The position numbers were made by a program, and so were the translations under genes. Positions 1 through 8,602 of a DNA stretch of 64,000 bases are shown piece after piece. The stretch spans positions 248,001 to 312,000 of the forward strand of contig DATENU010000015.1 in NCBI GenBank assembly GCA_035274845.1. The letters run 5' to 3'. How positions within the stretch are numbered: position 1 is the stretch's first letter; every line of letters begins with the position of its first letter. This DNA is from Chthoniobacterales bacterium. GTDB lineage: Bacteria > Verrucomicrobiota > Verrucomicrobiia > Chthoniobacterales > UBA10450. A model generated the notes under the pieces. It saw only the letters and a list, made by a program, of their open reading frames with translations, was not told the origin of the DNA and did no database searches.

Positions 1-2409
1 GGTTACGAGTTGCGGCCCGGCGTTGCCGCCAGTGTTTACCTCGCCTTTACCCTCGAAGATTCCGAAGGCTCGCCCCGCACGACGACGATCGACGTGGGGA
101 CACAAGTCCAAAGCATTCCCGGCCCGGGCGAAGAACTGCAGACTTTTGAGACCAGTGAAAAGTTCGAGGCGCGGACCGACTTCAACAGCATCAGGGTGCC
201 GCAAACCGAACTGGTCGTACCGCACGCCGGAAGCACGCATGTCTATTTGAAGGGCACGGAAACGAACCTGAAACTCGGCGATCGGCTGTTGTTTGTCGGA
301 GCGGAACGGGAAGCGGATCCCGCCAGCACCCAATGGGATATTCACTCAGTGACGACCATTGTTCCAGATTACGATGCCAACCGGACGCGCGTCGAATGGG
401 CAAAAGGCCTCAAGGCGATTTCAGCGCCGCAGGTATTTGCGCTGCGCCAGCGGGCATCGCTCTTCGGATATAACGCGCCGCATCGAGCCACGCTCTCGAC
501 TGAGATACTGGCTCACTACCTCATTACCGTTAGCTCCGGTGCCGCGGTTGGTGACTGGCCATTTACAATCGGCCAAACAATCGATCTCGATACGACGTAT
601 TCCGCTATTATGCCGGAAAGCTGGCTGGTGCTTTCGCAGTCGGCAACCCAGAAACTGTACCGCGCGAATACGGTGACAGAAGCTTCCGCGGCAAGGTTTG
701 CCATCGCCGGCAAGACCACCCGGATTGATCTCGATACGAGCCAGGATCTAATGCTATTTGAAGCCGCGTACCGCGACACGACTGTCTTCGCGCAAAGCGA
801 GTTGCTGGAAATCGCCGAGGAGCCGCGGGCGGAGTCGGTTCATGGCAGCGAAATCGTGTTTGACCGGATCGTGGAAGGTCTTCTCCCGAAGCAGGGCCTT
901 GCCATTAGCGGCAAACGCGCCCGTATCCAAGTGCCGGAGAACGCGACGGGATTGGTTTTTCTCCCGGCCAATGGTTCAGCGGCGGTCACGTTGAACCCTG
1001 GGGATTCGCTTCAGGTTCTCAGCGCGCCGTCGCTCGTGCCCGCGAGCGGCTGGCATCTCTCGGTGCTATCTCCCGGCAATCTGCGGGTCGCTTTGCAGTC
1101 CTTTCTTCTGCAACAAATCAAGTGGCCCGTGGCAGATCGCGATGGGCGGACCGGTTCGGTTACGGCGGGATCGAATCAACTCCTGCTGGTGCCGGCGACA
1201 AAAGACGATCCGACGATCTCCGAAATCGCCTTCATTGCCAACGGTGCGGCAGCCATCACGTCAGATCGTGATCGCACGACGGTTCAACTGCGCGATCCGC
1301 TCCAAGGCAGTTACGATCGCGCGACCTTCGCAATCAACGCGAACGTCGTGCTCGCCACTCACGGCGAAACAAAAGAGGAAGTTCTTGGCAACGGCGATGC
1401 CAGCCAGCCCTATCAGCGTTTCACGTTGCAAGAATCGCCGCTCACCTTTGTGCACGGCTCGTCGCCGAGCGGAGCGGCATCCACTCTGGAAGTTCGCGTG
1501 AACGATGTCCTCTGGCACGAAACTTCGACGCTGTTCGGACGCGGCCCGCGCGATCGCGTTTTCATCACCCGGGCAGATGACAATGGCAAGACGAGTGTGC
1601 AATTTGGCGACGGCGTAACCGGTGCGCGATTGCCGAGCGGCCAGGAAAATGTGCAGGCCACCTACCGTCAGGGCATCGGCCTGGCCGGGCTCGTAAAAGC
1701 GGGACAACTAAGTCTCCTGACTTCGCCGCCGCTCGGCGTGCAGGAAGTCACGAATCCCACCGAGGCCGCCGGCGCAGATGACCGTGAGTCCCGCGACGAC
1801 GCCCGCGAGAACGCGCCGCGAACCGTGCTTACGCTCGATCGCATCGTCTCCTTGCGCGATTACGAAGATTTCGTGCGCGGTTACGCCGGCATCGCCAAGG
1901 CGCTGGCCACCTGGACGTGGGACGGACATACCCGCGGCATTTTCCTGACCGTCGCCGGGCCCAACGGCGCGGAGATAAAAATTGAAGGCGACTTCGGGCT
2001 GAGTCTTTTTCGCGCGATCCGAAATGCCGGGGATCCGTTCGTGCCGGTGCAGTTGAAGTCCTACAAAAAAGGCTCCGCTCTGTTTCATCTGGCCGCCAGA
2101 GTCAAAGTCGATCCGGATTACGAAACGCCCGTTGTGCTGGCCGCGGTGGAATCCGCGTTGCGCGGACGATTTTCCTTCGACGCGCGCGAGTTCGGCCAGC
2201 CCGTCGCATCCAGTGAAATCATCGCAGTCATGCAATCAGTGCCCGGCGTGATAGCGGTCGATCTCAACAAGCTTTATCGCGTCGGGCATTCTCCGACCGA
2301 TCGGCTTTGGGCGGCGCTGCCCCAGCCCGGCGCCAGCGGCACGCTGGACCCGGCGGAAGTGCTCGTGCTCGATGCGGCGCCGCTGGATCAACTGGAGGCG
2401 GTGACATGA
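1..2409 (+). CDS. Putative baseplate assembly protein (baseplate J-like), eCIS/phage-tail type, 5'-truncated by window
   Basis: The frame is open from base 1, so the gene starts before the window; the TTG at 10 is only an internal codon. About 800 residues are visible, ending at TGA 2407-2409. The C-terminal third resembles baseplate J proteins: a stretch on fitting an octuple-like surface, FGDGVTGARLPSG near residue 535, then RDYEDFVRGYAGIAKALA near 620 and a final domain ending in PGVIAVDLNKLYR. Proteins of this kind build the wedge of contractile tails and extracellular contractile injection systems. The stop overlaps the next start (ATGA), indicating translational coupling with the tail protein downstream. 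The family call rests on pattern recognition; the exact eCIS subtype cannot be judged without the upstream sheath, tube and ATPase genes. Confidence 0.8.
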   Translation, partial: GYELRPGVAASVYLAFTLEDSEGSPRTTTIDVGTQVQSIPGPGEELQTFETSEKFEARTDFNSIRVPQTELVVPHAGSTHVYLKGTETNLKLGDRLLFVGAEREADPASTQWDIHSVTTIVPDYDANRTRVEWAKGLKAISAPQVFALRQRASLFGYNAPHRATLSTEILAHYLITVSSGAAVGDWPFTIGQTIDLDTTYSAIMPESWLVLSQSATQKLYRANTVTEASAARFAIAGKTTRIDLDTSQDLMLFEAAYRDTTVFAQSELLEIAEEPRAESVHGSEIVFDRIVEGLLPKQGLAISGKRARIQVPENATGLVFLPANGSAAVTLNPGDSLQVLSAPSLVPASGWHLSVLSPGNLRVALQSFLLQQIKWPVADRDGRTGSVTAGSNQLLLVPATKDDPTISEIAFIANGAAAITSDRDRTTVQLRDPLQGSYDRATFAINANVVLATHGETKEEVLGNGDASQPYQRFTLQESPLTFVHGSSPSGAASTLEVRVNDVLWHETSTLFGRGPRDRVFITRADDNGKTSVQFGDGVTGARLPSGQENVQATYRQGIGLAGLVKAGQLSLLTSPPLGVQEVTNPTEAAGADDRESRDDARENAPRTVLTLDRIVSLRDYEDFVRGYAGIAKALATWTWDGHTRGIFLTVAGPNGAEIKIEGDFGLSLFRAIRNAGDPFVPVQLKSYKKGSALFHLAARVKVDPDYETPVVLAAVESALRGRFSFDAREFGQPVASSEIIAVMQSVPGVIAVDLNKLYRVGHSPTDRLWAALPQPGASGTLDPAEVLVLDAAPLDQLEAVT

Positions 2410-4490
2410 GCTTTGCCAAAGACGGGCTCTACAAATTGCTCCCGACGATTCATCGAATCCGGGACGCGGAACAGAGCGACATGCCGCTGGAGGCGCTGCT
2501 CGGAGTCGTGTCCGAGCAGGCTGCCGTCCTCGAAGAAAGCCTGGCGCAACTTTACGACGATCAATTCATCGAGACCTGCGCGGGCTGGGTCGCGCCCTAC
2601 ATCGGCGATCTTATCGGCTACCGGCCGCTCCACGGGGGCGTGCCGCAGATCAGCAGTCCCCGCTCGGAAGTTGCCGACACGATCGGCTTTCGGCGCCGCA
2701 AAGGAACGAGCAACCAATTGGAACAACTGGCGCGCGATGTGACCGGCTGGCCGGCGCGCGCGGTGGAATTTTTCCAGTTGCTCGGGTGGACCCAATTCAT
2801 GAATCACATCCGGCCCCGGAACTTCTACGCTCCGGATTTGCGACAATGGGAACCGCTCGAACGGCTGGGCACGGCATTCGAAAGCACCGCCCATACAATC
2901 GACGTGCGCCGGATCGCGACGCAAAAAGGGCGCTACAATATTCCGAACGTCGGCATTTTCCTCTGGCGACTGCGCGCCTTTCCCCTGACTGCCTCGCCCG
3001 CCGTGCCGGCAGTTCCGGGCGACAAGAGCCGATTTTTCTTCAGCCCGCTCGGCAATAACACGCCCCTTTTTACTCATCCCGATTCCGAAGAGGAGATCAC
3101 CCATCTGGCGGAGCCGATTAATGTGCCGGAAGCAATCAGCCGCCGGGTGCTGAACGCATATCTCGAGAGCCGTTACGGCGCTGGCAAGAGCATTTTGATT
3201 TCGGGAGTAGCGACGATGGATGTCGAAGCTTGTAATCTCAGCGACATCTCGGGCGGGCTCTGGGCGCACACGCCGAAATCCGGCAAGGTCGCCGTCGATC
3301 CCGTGCTGGGCCGCATCGCCTTCTCCGTGCCTCCGCTGCAACCGCCGGTGGTAACGTTTCATTACGGGTTCAGCGCCGAGATGGGGGGAGGGGAATACAG
3401 CCGCGCGGCTTCCTTCGACTCGGAGCCGACCCAGATCACTACCGTAAAAACGACGGCAACTATCCCCGCCTCCATTACCACAGCCGGCGTCGGTGACGTG
3501 CTGGAGATCAATGATAGCGGGCGATACGAAGGCCCGCCCCTGACGATTCACTGCGATCACGACAAGCGCATTGAGATTCGCGCCGCGGACAAGTCTCGCC
3601 CGACCATTGTCCAGCTGGGCCAGCTCAACATAACCGGCGATCCGGATTCCGAAGTAACTCTGAACGGCCTGCTCCTGATCGGCGCGACGCTTCGTGTCGT
3701 CGGCACGTCGAACCAATTGAAGAAGCTGCGGCTGCGGCACTGCACGTTCGTGCCTGGATTGAGGCTTAATCCGGATGGGAATCCGATCTCGCCGAATCGG
3801 CCCAGCCTTGTCGTCACCACCCCAAATCTGTCGGTCGAAATCGACCACTGCATTATGGGCGGATTGCGCGTGAGCGACATGGCAAACGTATCGATCCGGA
3901 ACAGCATCATCGATGCAACCCGCCCGGATCGAATTGCCTATGCGGGAAACGGCAGACCTCCCGGGCGCGGCGGACCGCTGCGCATCGAAAACAGCACGGT
4001 CATCGGCAAGGTCCACACCTTTGCGATGGATTACGCTTCGAACACGATTTTCCTGGCGCGCCGCGCGGCCGGCGATCCGCCTTCGACTGCACCCATCCGC
4101 TCGGAAAAGAAACAAGCTGGCTGCGTTCGTTTTTGCTTCATCCCGGAGGGTGCCGTTTTGCCGCGGCGTTATCGCTGCCAGCCTGATCTGGCCCTGGCCC
4201 AACGCGCCACGGCCCTGGGTCTGGCTGGCGCAGGCGATCTCCCGTTCTCAATCCAGAAAAGTATCCGCGACCAGATCGTGCCGCTGTTTACTTCACTCCG
4301 TTACGGCCACCCTGGCTACGGCCAGCTCCAGCGCCAAGGCGCGCTCGAAATCCGCGAAGGCGCGGACGATGAGGCGGAAATGGGCGCCTTTCACGATCTT
4401 TTTCAACCGCAGCGTGAAACCAATTTGCGCGTTCGGTTGGATGAATATCTCCGCTTCGGACTCGAGGCGGGCGTCTTTTACTCCACTTGA
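2406..4490 (+). CDS. Phage tail protein I-like protein with C-terminal beta-helix region
   Basis: The start is taken at ATG 2406, which overlaps the upstream TGA; the longer open frame from 2307 would run through the previous gene. The product is 694 residues. Residues 1-150 (LYKLLPTIHRIRDAE, LYDDQFIETCAGWVAPYIGDLIGYRP) fit the tail protein I family, a baseplate component of contractile tails. From about residue 370 the sequence becomes a series of short hydrophobic strands with N/D turns (LNITGDPDSEVTLNGLLLIG, IRNSIIDAT), which looks like a right-handed beta-helix. A fusion of tail protein I to a beta-helix would place a fibre- or spike-like element on the baseplate. That role is inference. 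Confidence 0.75.
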   Translation: MSFAKDGLYKLLPTIHRIRDAEQSDMPLEALLGVVSEQAAVLEESLAQLYDDQFIETCAGWVAPYIGDLIGYRPLHGGVPQISSPRSEVADTIGFRRRKGTSNQLEQLARDVTGWPARAVEFFQLLGWTQFMNHIRPRNFYAPDLRQWEPLERLGTAFESTAHTIDVRRIATQKGRYNIPNVGIFLWRLRAFPLTASPAVPAVPGDKSRFFFSPLGNNTPLFTHPDSEEEITHLAEPINVPEAISRRVLNAYLESRYGAGKSILISGVATMDVEACNLSDISGGLWAHTPKSGKVAVDPVLGRIAFSVPPLQPPVVTFHYGFSAEMGGGEYSRAASFDSEPTQITTVKTTATIPASITTAGVGDVLEINDSGRYEGPPLTIHCDHDKRIEIRAADKSRPTIVQLGQLNITGDPDSEVTLNGLLLIGATLRVVGTSNQLKKLRLRHCTFVPGLRLNPDGNPISPNRPSLVVTTPNLSVEIDHCIMGGLRVSDMANVSIRNSIIDATRPDRIAYAGNGRPPGRGGPLRIENSTVIGKVHTFAMDYASNTIFLARRAAGDPPSTAPIRSEKKQAGCVRFCFIPEGAVLPRRYRCQPDLALAQRATALGLAGAGDLPFSIQKSIRDQIVPLFTSLRYGHPGYGQLQRQGALEIREGADDEAEMGAFHDLFQPQRETNLRVRLDEYLRFGLEAGVFYST

Positions 4491-4511
4491 AAAAACAACC
4501 CCACAGGAAAA

Positions 4512-7500
4512 ATGAGCATCGACATTAGCCGGCAGCGGTTCAACCCCCTCAAAGATTTCAGCGGCGTTCTCATGCAGCAAGGCCGCGTCCAACTCGATTC
4601 GGACTGGAATGATTTTGTCGAGATCCTCGGCCGGCGCTCGCAAGCCGGGACGACCGATATCATCGGACGCTGCGTGGTGCCAAGAGAAACCCCCGACGGT
4701 TTCAAGATCAGCGTTTCCGGCACTGACTTATTGATTGGGCCGGGACGAATCTACGTGGACGGTCTGCTGGCAGAAAACCACGGCGAAGGTCCCTTCGTGT
4801 TCGACCCGGTGCTGGGGGAATTACGCGGAAGCAACCCGGTTCTTTACTCCAAACAACCGTATCTGCCTCCTCCGCCTCCTCCGCCCGCGCTCCCGACAAC
4901 AGGAACGCATCTTGTCTACGTCGATGTTTGGAAACGCGAAGTAACCTTCCTCGAAGATCCCGATCTGGTGGAGAAAGCGGTCGGCGTCGATACCACCGCG
5001 CGCCTCCAGACGGTGTGGCAGGTCAAAGTTCTGCCGAACGTGGGAAACGCCGCGACCTGCGGTGGAGCGATCCAAGCCTGGAACGACTTGATCGCGCCAT
5101 CCGCGGGCCGTTTGAGCACCGATGCCAAAGGAGTCCCGTCGCAGACCGATCCCTGTTTGATTCCACCGACGGGTGGTTTTCTGGGCCTGGAGAATCAACT
5201 TTATCGGGTCGAAATTCACGATGGCGGCCCGGTCGGGACCGCCACCTTCAAGTGGTCGCGTGAGAACGCATCCGTGACGACGAACATTAACGGGATCGTC
5301 CCGGCCACAAATCAAGTGCAGTTACAAGTCGATAGCGTCGGTCGCGATTCCGTCCTGGGCTTTACGATGGGCGATTGGATTGAGATCACCGATGACGCGC
5401 GCGAACTGGCGGGCCTGCCAGGGATTATGCGCAAAGTGGCGTCGATCGCGCCGGATGCAAAAATGATCACCTTCAACGGGACCTTCGGGACAAACGAATC
5501 GCCGGATTTGAACAAAAACGCTCGCATCACCCGCTGGGACCATTCCCAAAAGGTGTTCGATGCAAACAACCAGGCCTTTTTTGATCTCGATGCATCAACG
5601 AGTCGGGGCGTGATCCCTGTTCCTGCCGCGACCACAACCTTGCGGCTCGAGAATGGAGTCGAGGTCACTTTCTCGGTCGACCCGGCGGGCGGCAAATTTC
5701 ACACCGGTGATTATTGGGTGTTCGCGGCCCGGACCGCGGACGCCTCGGTCGAGAAGCTCGATAAGGCCGCGTCGCGCGGAATTCATCATCACTTCGGCCG
5801 CCTGGCCATCGTGACGCTTCCTGGCCCGGTGAGCGACTGCCGCGTCCTGTGGCCGCCGGAGGAATGCTGCGATTGCAGTGTTTGCGTCTCGGCCGATTCG
5901 CACAATAGCGGCAGGTTCACGATTCAGCAGGCCATCGACAAAATCAAAGACGTGGGCGGCACGATCTGTCTCGGTCCGGGTCTCTACCAAATCACGAGCG
6001 CCAATCCGGTCCGGATCGACGGCGCGAGAGCGATTCGCCTCAAAGGCCAAAGCTGGTTGACGATCTTGTTGAGCATGGATGGGCCGGGCATGGTCATTTC
6101 GAACTCCCTCCGCGTGACGGTGGAGGATTTGAGCGTCGTGTCCGTGGTCCGGAGCGAGGTTGCCAGCTTCGCCGTCAGCCTTGTGAATTCCAGTGCCGTC
6201 ACGCTCCAGCGTTGCGCAATCGTGCTATGGGGCGGGTCTTTCGCCGTTCCATCAGATACGGGCGGCGCGGCCATCGGACTGAGCGGGTTTGTGATCGAGA
6301 CCCGGATTTGCGACAATGTGATTTACGGCGGGGACGGTGTCGAGCTGCGGACCGGCGGCAATCGCCTGGACGGGATCGGGGGCTTGCGGCAGCGGGTCGA
6401 GCCAGGGACGCTGGTGGACTTTCGGCTTAATCTCATAGCGCTTCTGCGCATCGATAATAATTGCATTTTCGCCTCCGGCAACGGCGTCAATTTCGATGCC
6501 AGCTTTGTCCATCTAGCCGAGAACCGGATCGCCGGAAACTTCATCACGGGCTGCAAGAGCGCCGGCATTGAGATGCGCGGGATGGTTCCCGGGAGAGGAC
6601 TTCTCGGGTCGCGTCTCGATATTCACGGCAACGACGTTTCCACGGCCGGGCGCGGCATTGTCATCGGCACGAACCAGACGCGCATTACCGGTAACGATAT
6701 CAGCTCGAGCACGATCCCAGACCAGCCGCGGATCGTCACATTCTTGAATGCCGGGATCCTCCTGGCCCCCGGTGGCGTCGATAACAGAATCGAGCAGTGC
6801 GAAATCCTGGAAAATCGCATTAACCGGATGGGCGGTCTTGGCATCAGCCTGGCGACACGCATCGGCTCGGCTATGATCAAGCAAAACATCATCGACGGCG
6901 CCGGCCTGGGCGGAATCGTGATGGATTTGGAAGGCCGGGCATCGGCGGAGGTGCTGACCATTGAGAACAATCAAATCTCAAATGTCGCAGTCGGTTTCAA
7001 CGGCGGCTTCAACGGCGAGGGCGCGTCAGTAGGTTTCAACCAAGAGACTGCGTCGATCGCGGGTATCCGCGTTTCTCTCGCACAGCAGGCGACTATCGCT
7101 GGAAACACGATTGTTCGCGTAGGCCTCGATGCCACAGTCGCGGCGGAAATTGCCGGCCTCAGGATTACGGATTCGATTTCGCTGCGAATCGCGGGCAACA
7201 CCATCTTCGACATCGCGCCGCCGGGCCAGTTTGCCAATCTCGCCGGGGGCATTTTGGTGAGCGGCTTGAGCGGCCGGATAGATGTGAGCGACAATCAAAT
7301 AAAACGAAATCGCAGCGGGCAAGGGCAATCAATCGGCAGATGGGTTGCCCTGCTCATAGACGAAGAGCCCCCCGGCCTGGGCTCCTTCGCCCTCGAAACT
7401 GCGAGGCGAAACTTAATGCTCGTATCTGGCATCCTCATTCCAATCCCCCTGGCCCGCCGGAGCATTGGAGTCCATGACAATTTGTTTGAAGCGTACGGTG

Positions 7501-7802
7501 AAGGGGCCGCAGCCGTGGAAGTCGTCTCAAGCACAGCCGCGTGCCTGTTTAATGACAACCGCTGCATCTTGGAGACCAACACTTCGCAGCGGGTTGCACG
7601 GATCGAAGGAAACGCGATCATTTTGAACGCGAATTATTTCCAGGGCCCGTTGACACCAAACCCCAATTATAGGGCGGTCACGATCAACAGTCACAATGGC
7701 CCTTTCACGATCGTGGGAAATATGTTTGGCGGCCAATTGTTGGTCAACACTCTACCGGCCGTGCCGCCCCCGTGGACCGACTTGAACATCTACACTCAGT
7801 GA
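4512..7802 (+). CDS. DUF6519 and right-handed beta-helix protein, candidate eCIS tail fibre/spike
   Basis: 1096 residues. The N-terminus (FNPLKDFSGVLMQQGRVQLD, then SDWND) matches the opening of DUF6519 proteins, which recur in eCIS and tail-like clusters. A run of eight prolines lies near residue 117. Around residue 450 a short Cys cluster (ECCDCSVC) marks the hinge to the second half. From about 460 to the end the protein is parallel beta-helix-like: repeated N-N-x-I and GNxI strands such as IAGNTIVRVG and IAGNTIFDIA. The gene follows the tail protein by 21 bases and very likely shares its operon. DUF6519 has no established function; by size, position and fold this is the best candidate here for a surface fibre or spike. 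Confidence 0.75.
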   Translation: MSIDISRQRFNPLKDFSGVLMQQGRVQLDSDWNDFVEILGRRSQAGTTDIIGRCVVPRETPDGFKISVSGTDLLIGPGRIYVDGLLAENHGEGPFVFDPVLGELRGSNPVLYSKQPYLPPPPPPPALPTTGTHLVYVDVWKREVTFLEDPDLVEKAVGVDTTARLQTVWQVKVLPNVGNAATCGGAIQAWNDLIAPSAGRLSTDAKGVPSQTDPCLIPPTGGFLGLENQLYRVEIHDGGPVGTATFKWSRENASVTTNINGIVPATNQVQLQVDSVGRDSVLGFTMGDWIEITDDARELAGLPGIMRKVASIAPDAKMITFNGTFGTNESPDLNKNARITRWDHSQKVFDANNQAFFDLDASTSRGVIPVPAATTTLRLENGVEVTFSVDPAGGKFHTGDYWVFAARTADASVEKLDKAASRGIHHHFGRLAIVTLPGPVSDCRVLWPPEECCDCSVCVSADSHNSGRFTIQQAIDKIKDVGGTICLGPGLYQITSANPVRIDGARAIRLKGQSWLTILLSMDGPGMVISNSLRVTVEDLSVVSVVRSEVASFAVSLVNSSAVTLQRCAIVLWGGSFAVPSDTGGAAIGLSGFVIETRICDNVIYGGDGVELRTGGNRLDGIGGLRQRVEPGTLVDFRLNLIALLRIDNNCIFASGNGVNFDASFVHLAENRIAGNFITGCKSAGIEMRGMVPGRGLLGSRLDIHGNDVSTAGRGIVIGTNQTRITGNDISSSTIPDQPRIVTFLNAGILLAPGGVDNRIEQCEILENRINRMGGLGISLATRIGSAMIKQNIIDGAGLGGIVMDLEGRASAEVLTIENNQISNVAVGFNGGFNGEGASVGFNQETASIAGIRVSLAQQATIAGNTIVRVGLDATVAAEIAGLRITDSISLRIAGNTIFDIAPPGQFANLAGGILVSGLSGRIDVSDNQIKRNRSGQGQSIGRWVALLIDEEPPGLGSFALETARRNLMLVSGILIPIPLARRSIGVHDNLFEAYGEGAAAVEVVSSTAACLFNDNRCILETNTSQRVARIEGNAIILNANYFQGPLTPNPNYRAVTINSHNGPFTIVGNMFGGQLLVNTLPAVPPPWTDLNIYTQ

Positions 7803-7836
7803 CCACCTCGCGACTTTTCTGCGGAAAGGAAACATA

Positions 7837-8349
7837 ATGAAATTCACCGTAACCAAGGGCGCGCGCAGTCTCAGCGAGCTCACTCATCAACTGTTCGAAA
7901 TCAAAGGTTCCGGCGCGAAAGCGCGCGAGAAGGAGATCGAGGCCTCGTTGCGGGCCGCCAATCCTCATCTGGCCGATTTGGAAAATATTCCCGCCGGTAT
8001 TCCCATCGTCGTGCCCGCGCTAGAGGTGGAGGCGACCCCGAAAGAATCGGCCTCCGTTGCGCCGGCTGTCGTTCAACAGGTGCGCGCACAATTGGGCAGC
8101 TTGCTTAAATCACTTGAAGAAATACGCGCCCGCCAAGTCGCCGAGCTCAAGCAAACCCAGAAAATTCTCAAGAGCAAAGATTTCAAAGCTGCCGTTGGGG
8201 AGGAGGCGGGCGGGAAAGAAAGGATCAGCCAAATCAAACTCGCGAGCGGAAACGCTCTTCAAAAACTCGAAGAGCAAAGGAAATCACAGCAGACTGGAAT
8301 TGACCAGCTGGGGAAAGACTTGGATGACTTTATCGGTCGATTTCTCTAG
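7837..8349 (+). CDS. Small LysM-like, coiled-coil protein closing the eCIS operon
   Basis: 170 residues, starting at ATG 7837 with a good ribosome-binding site (AAAGGA, about 8 bases upstream). Residues 1-65 look like a divergent LysM or tail protein X module: SLSELTHQLFEI, then a spaced helix, then an N-P-H-L-A-D-L and I-P-A-G-I-P-I-V-V-P pattern typical of the second half of LysM. The insertion AKAREKEIEASLR between the two halves is unusual. Residues 85-170 are charged helix rich in Lys, Glu and Gln, likely coiled coil. In eCIS and phage tails, small LysM proteins link tube and spike to baseplate. The gene lies 34 bases after the DUF6519 gene. Function is inferred from position and pattern only. 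Confidence 0.65.
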   Translation: MKFTVTKGARSLSELTHQLFEIKGSGAKAREKEIEASLRAANPHLADLENIPAGIPIVVPALEVEATPKESASVAPAVVQQVRAQLGSLLKSLEEIRARQVAELKQTQKILKSKDFKAAVGEEAGGKERISQIKLASGNALQKLEEQRKSQQTGIDQLGKDLDDFIGRFL

Positions 8350-8352
8350 CGG

Positions 8353-8393
8353 TCGGGTAAAAGTCCGCTCATCCCGGCGGGACTCTGACCCGA
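8353..8393 (+). terminator. Putative rho-independent terminator after eCIS operon
   Basis: Imperfect stem of TCGGGTAAAAGTCCG with CGGGACTCTGACCCGA around a short loop, starting three bases after the stop codon of the last eCIS gene. A run of five T lies at 8401-8405, somewhat far from the stem. It fits an operon end, but the T-run spacing is not ideal. Confidence 0.4.
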
Positions 8394-8410
8394 ATTACCC
8401 TTTTTCCCCG

Positions 8411-8430
8411 GTGTAACGCGCGGCGCTACA
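8411..8430. repeat. Small palindrome, possible REP-like hairpin
   Basis: A near-palindrome TGTAACGC...GCGCTACA lies between the eCIS terminator and the tRNA 3' end. It shares the TGTA/TACA termini of the larger CTGTAG...CTACAG elements elsewhere in the window. It could be a degenerate member of that class or part of the tRNA terminator. Confidence 0.35.
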
Positions 8431-8436
8431 GAGAAG

Positions 8437-8510
8437 CGCACCCGTGAAGATTCGAACTTCAAACCTTCTGATCCGTAGTCAGATGCTCTATCCAGTTGAG
8501 CTACGGGTGC
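8437..8510 (-). tRNA. tRNA-Arg(ACG)
   Basis: The reverse complement folds as a canonical cloverleaf. The 7-bp acceptor stem is GCACCCG/CGGGTGC, the D-arm GCTC/GAGC, the anticodon stem TCTGA/TCAGA, and the T-arm TGAAG/CTTCA with loop TTCGAAT. The 7-base anticodon loop CTACGGA gives anticodon ACG, so with inosine at position 34 it reads CGU, CGC and CGA. No CCA is encoded. Its 3' end points at the eCIS cluster. Confidence 0.95.
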
Positions 8511-8602
8511 TTGGCGGAAGCTAATTAGCGGATGATGGATGGGCCGTCAAATGACCAACGCCGGGCAGTTGAGGAGAGCGGTAGACGGGCGATTCTCTGG
8601 CT

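Noticed and set aside
2388-4202. 604-codon open frame on the minus strand
   Set aside because: Antisense to the tail protein I-like gene. The protein is Arg/Ala-rich with no domain pattern, as expected from GC-rich codon bias.
4862-4890. CTCCGC repeats in the DUF6519 gene as a regulatory microsatellite
   Set aside because: They encode a short proline run in frame within a large clear ORF; no sign of phase variation.
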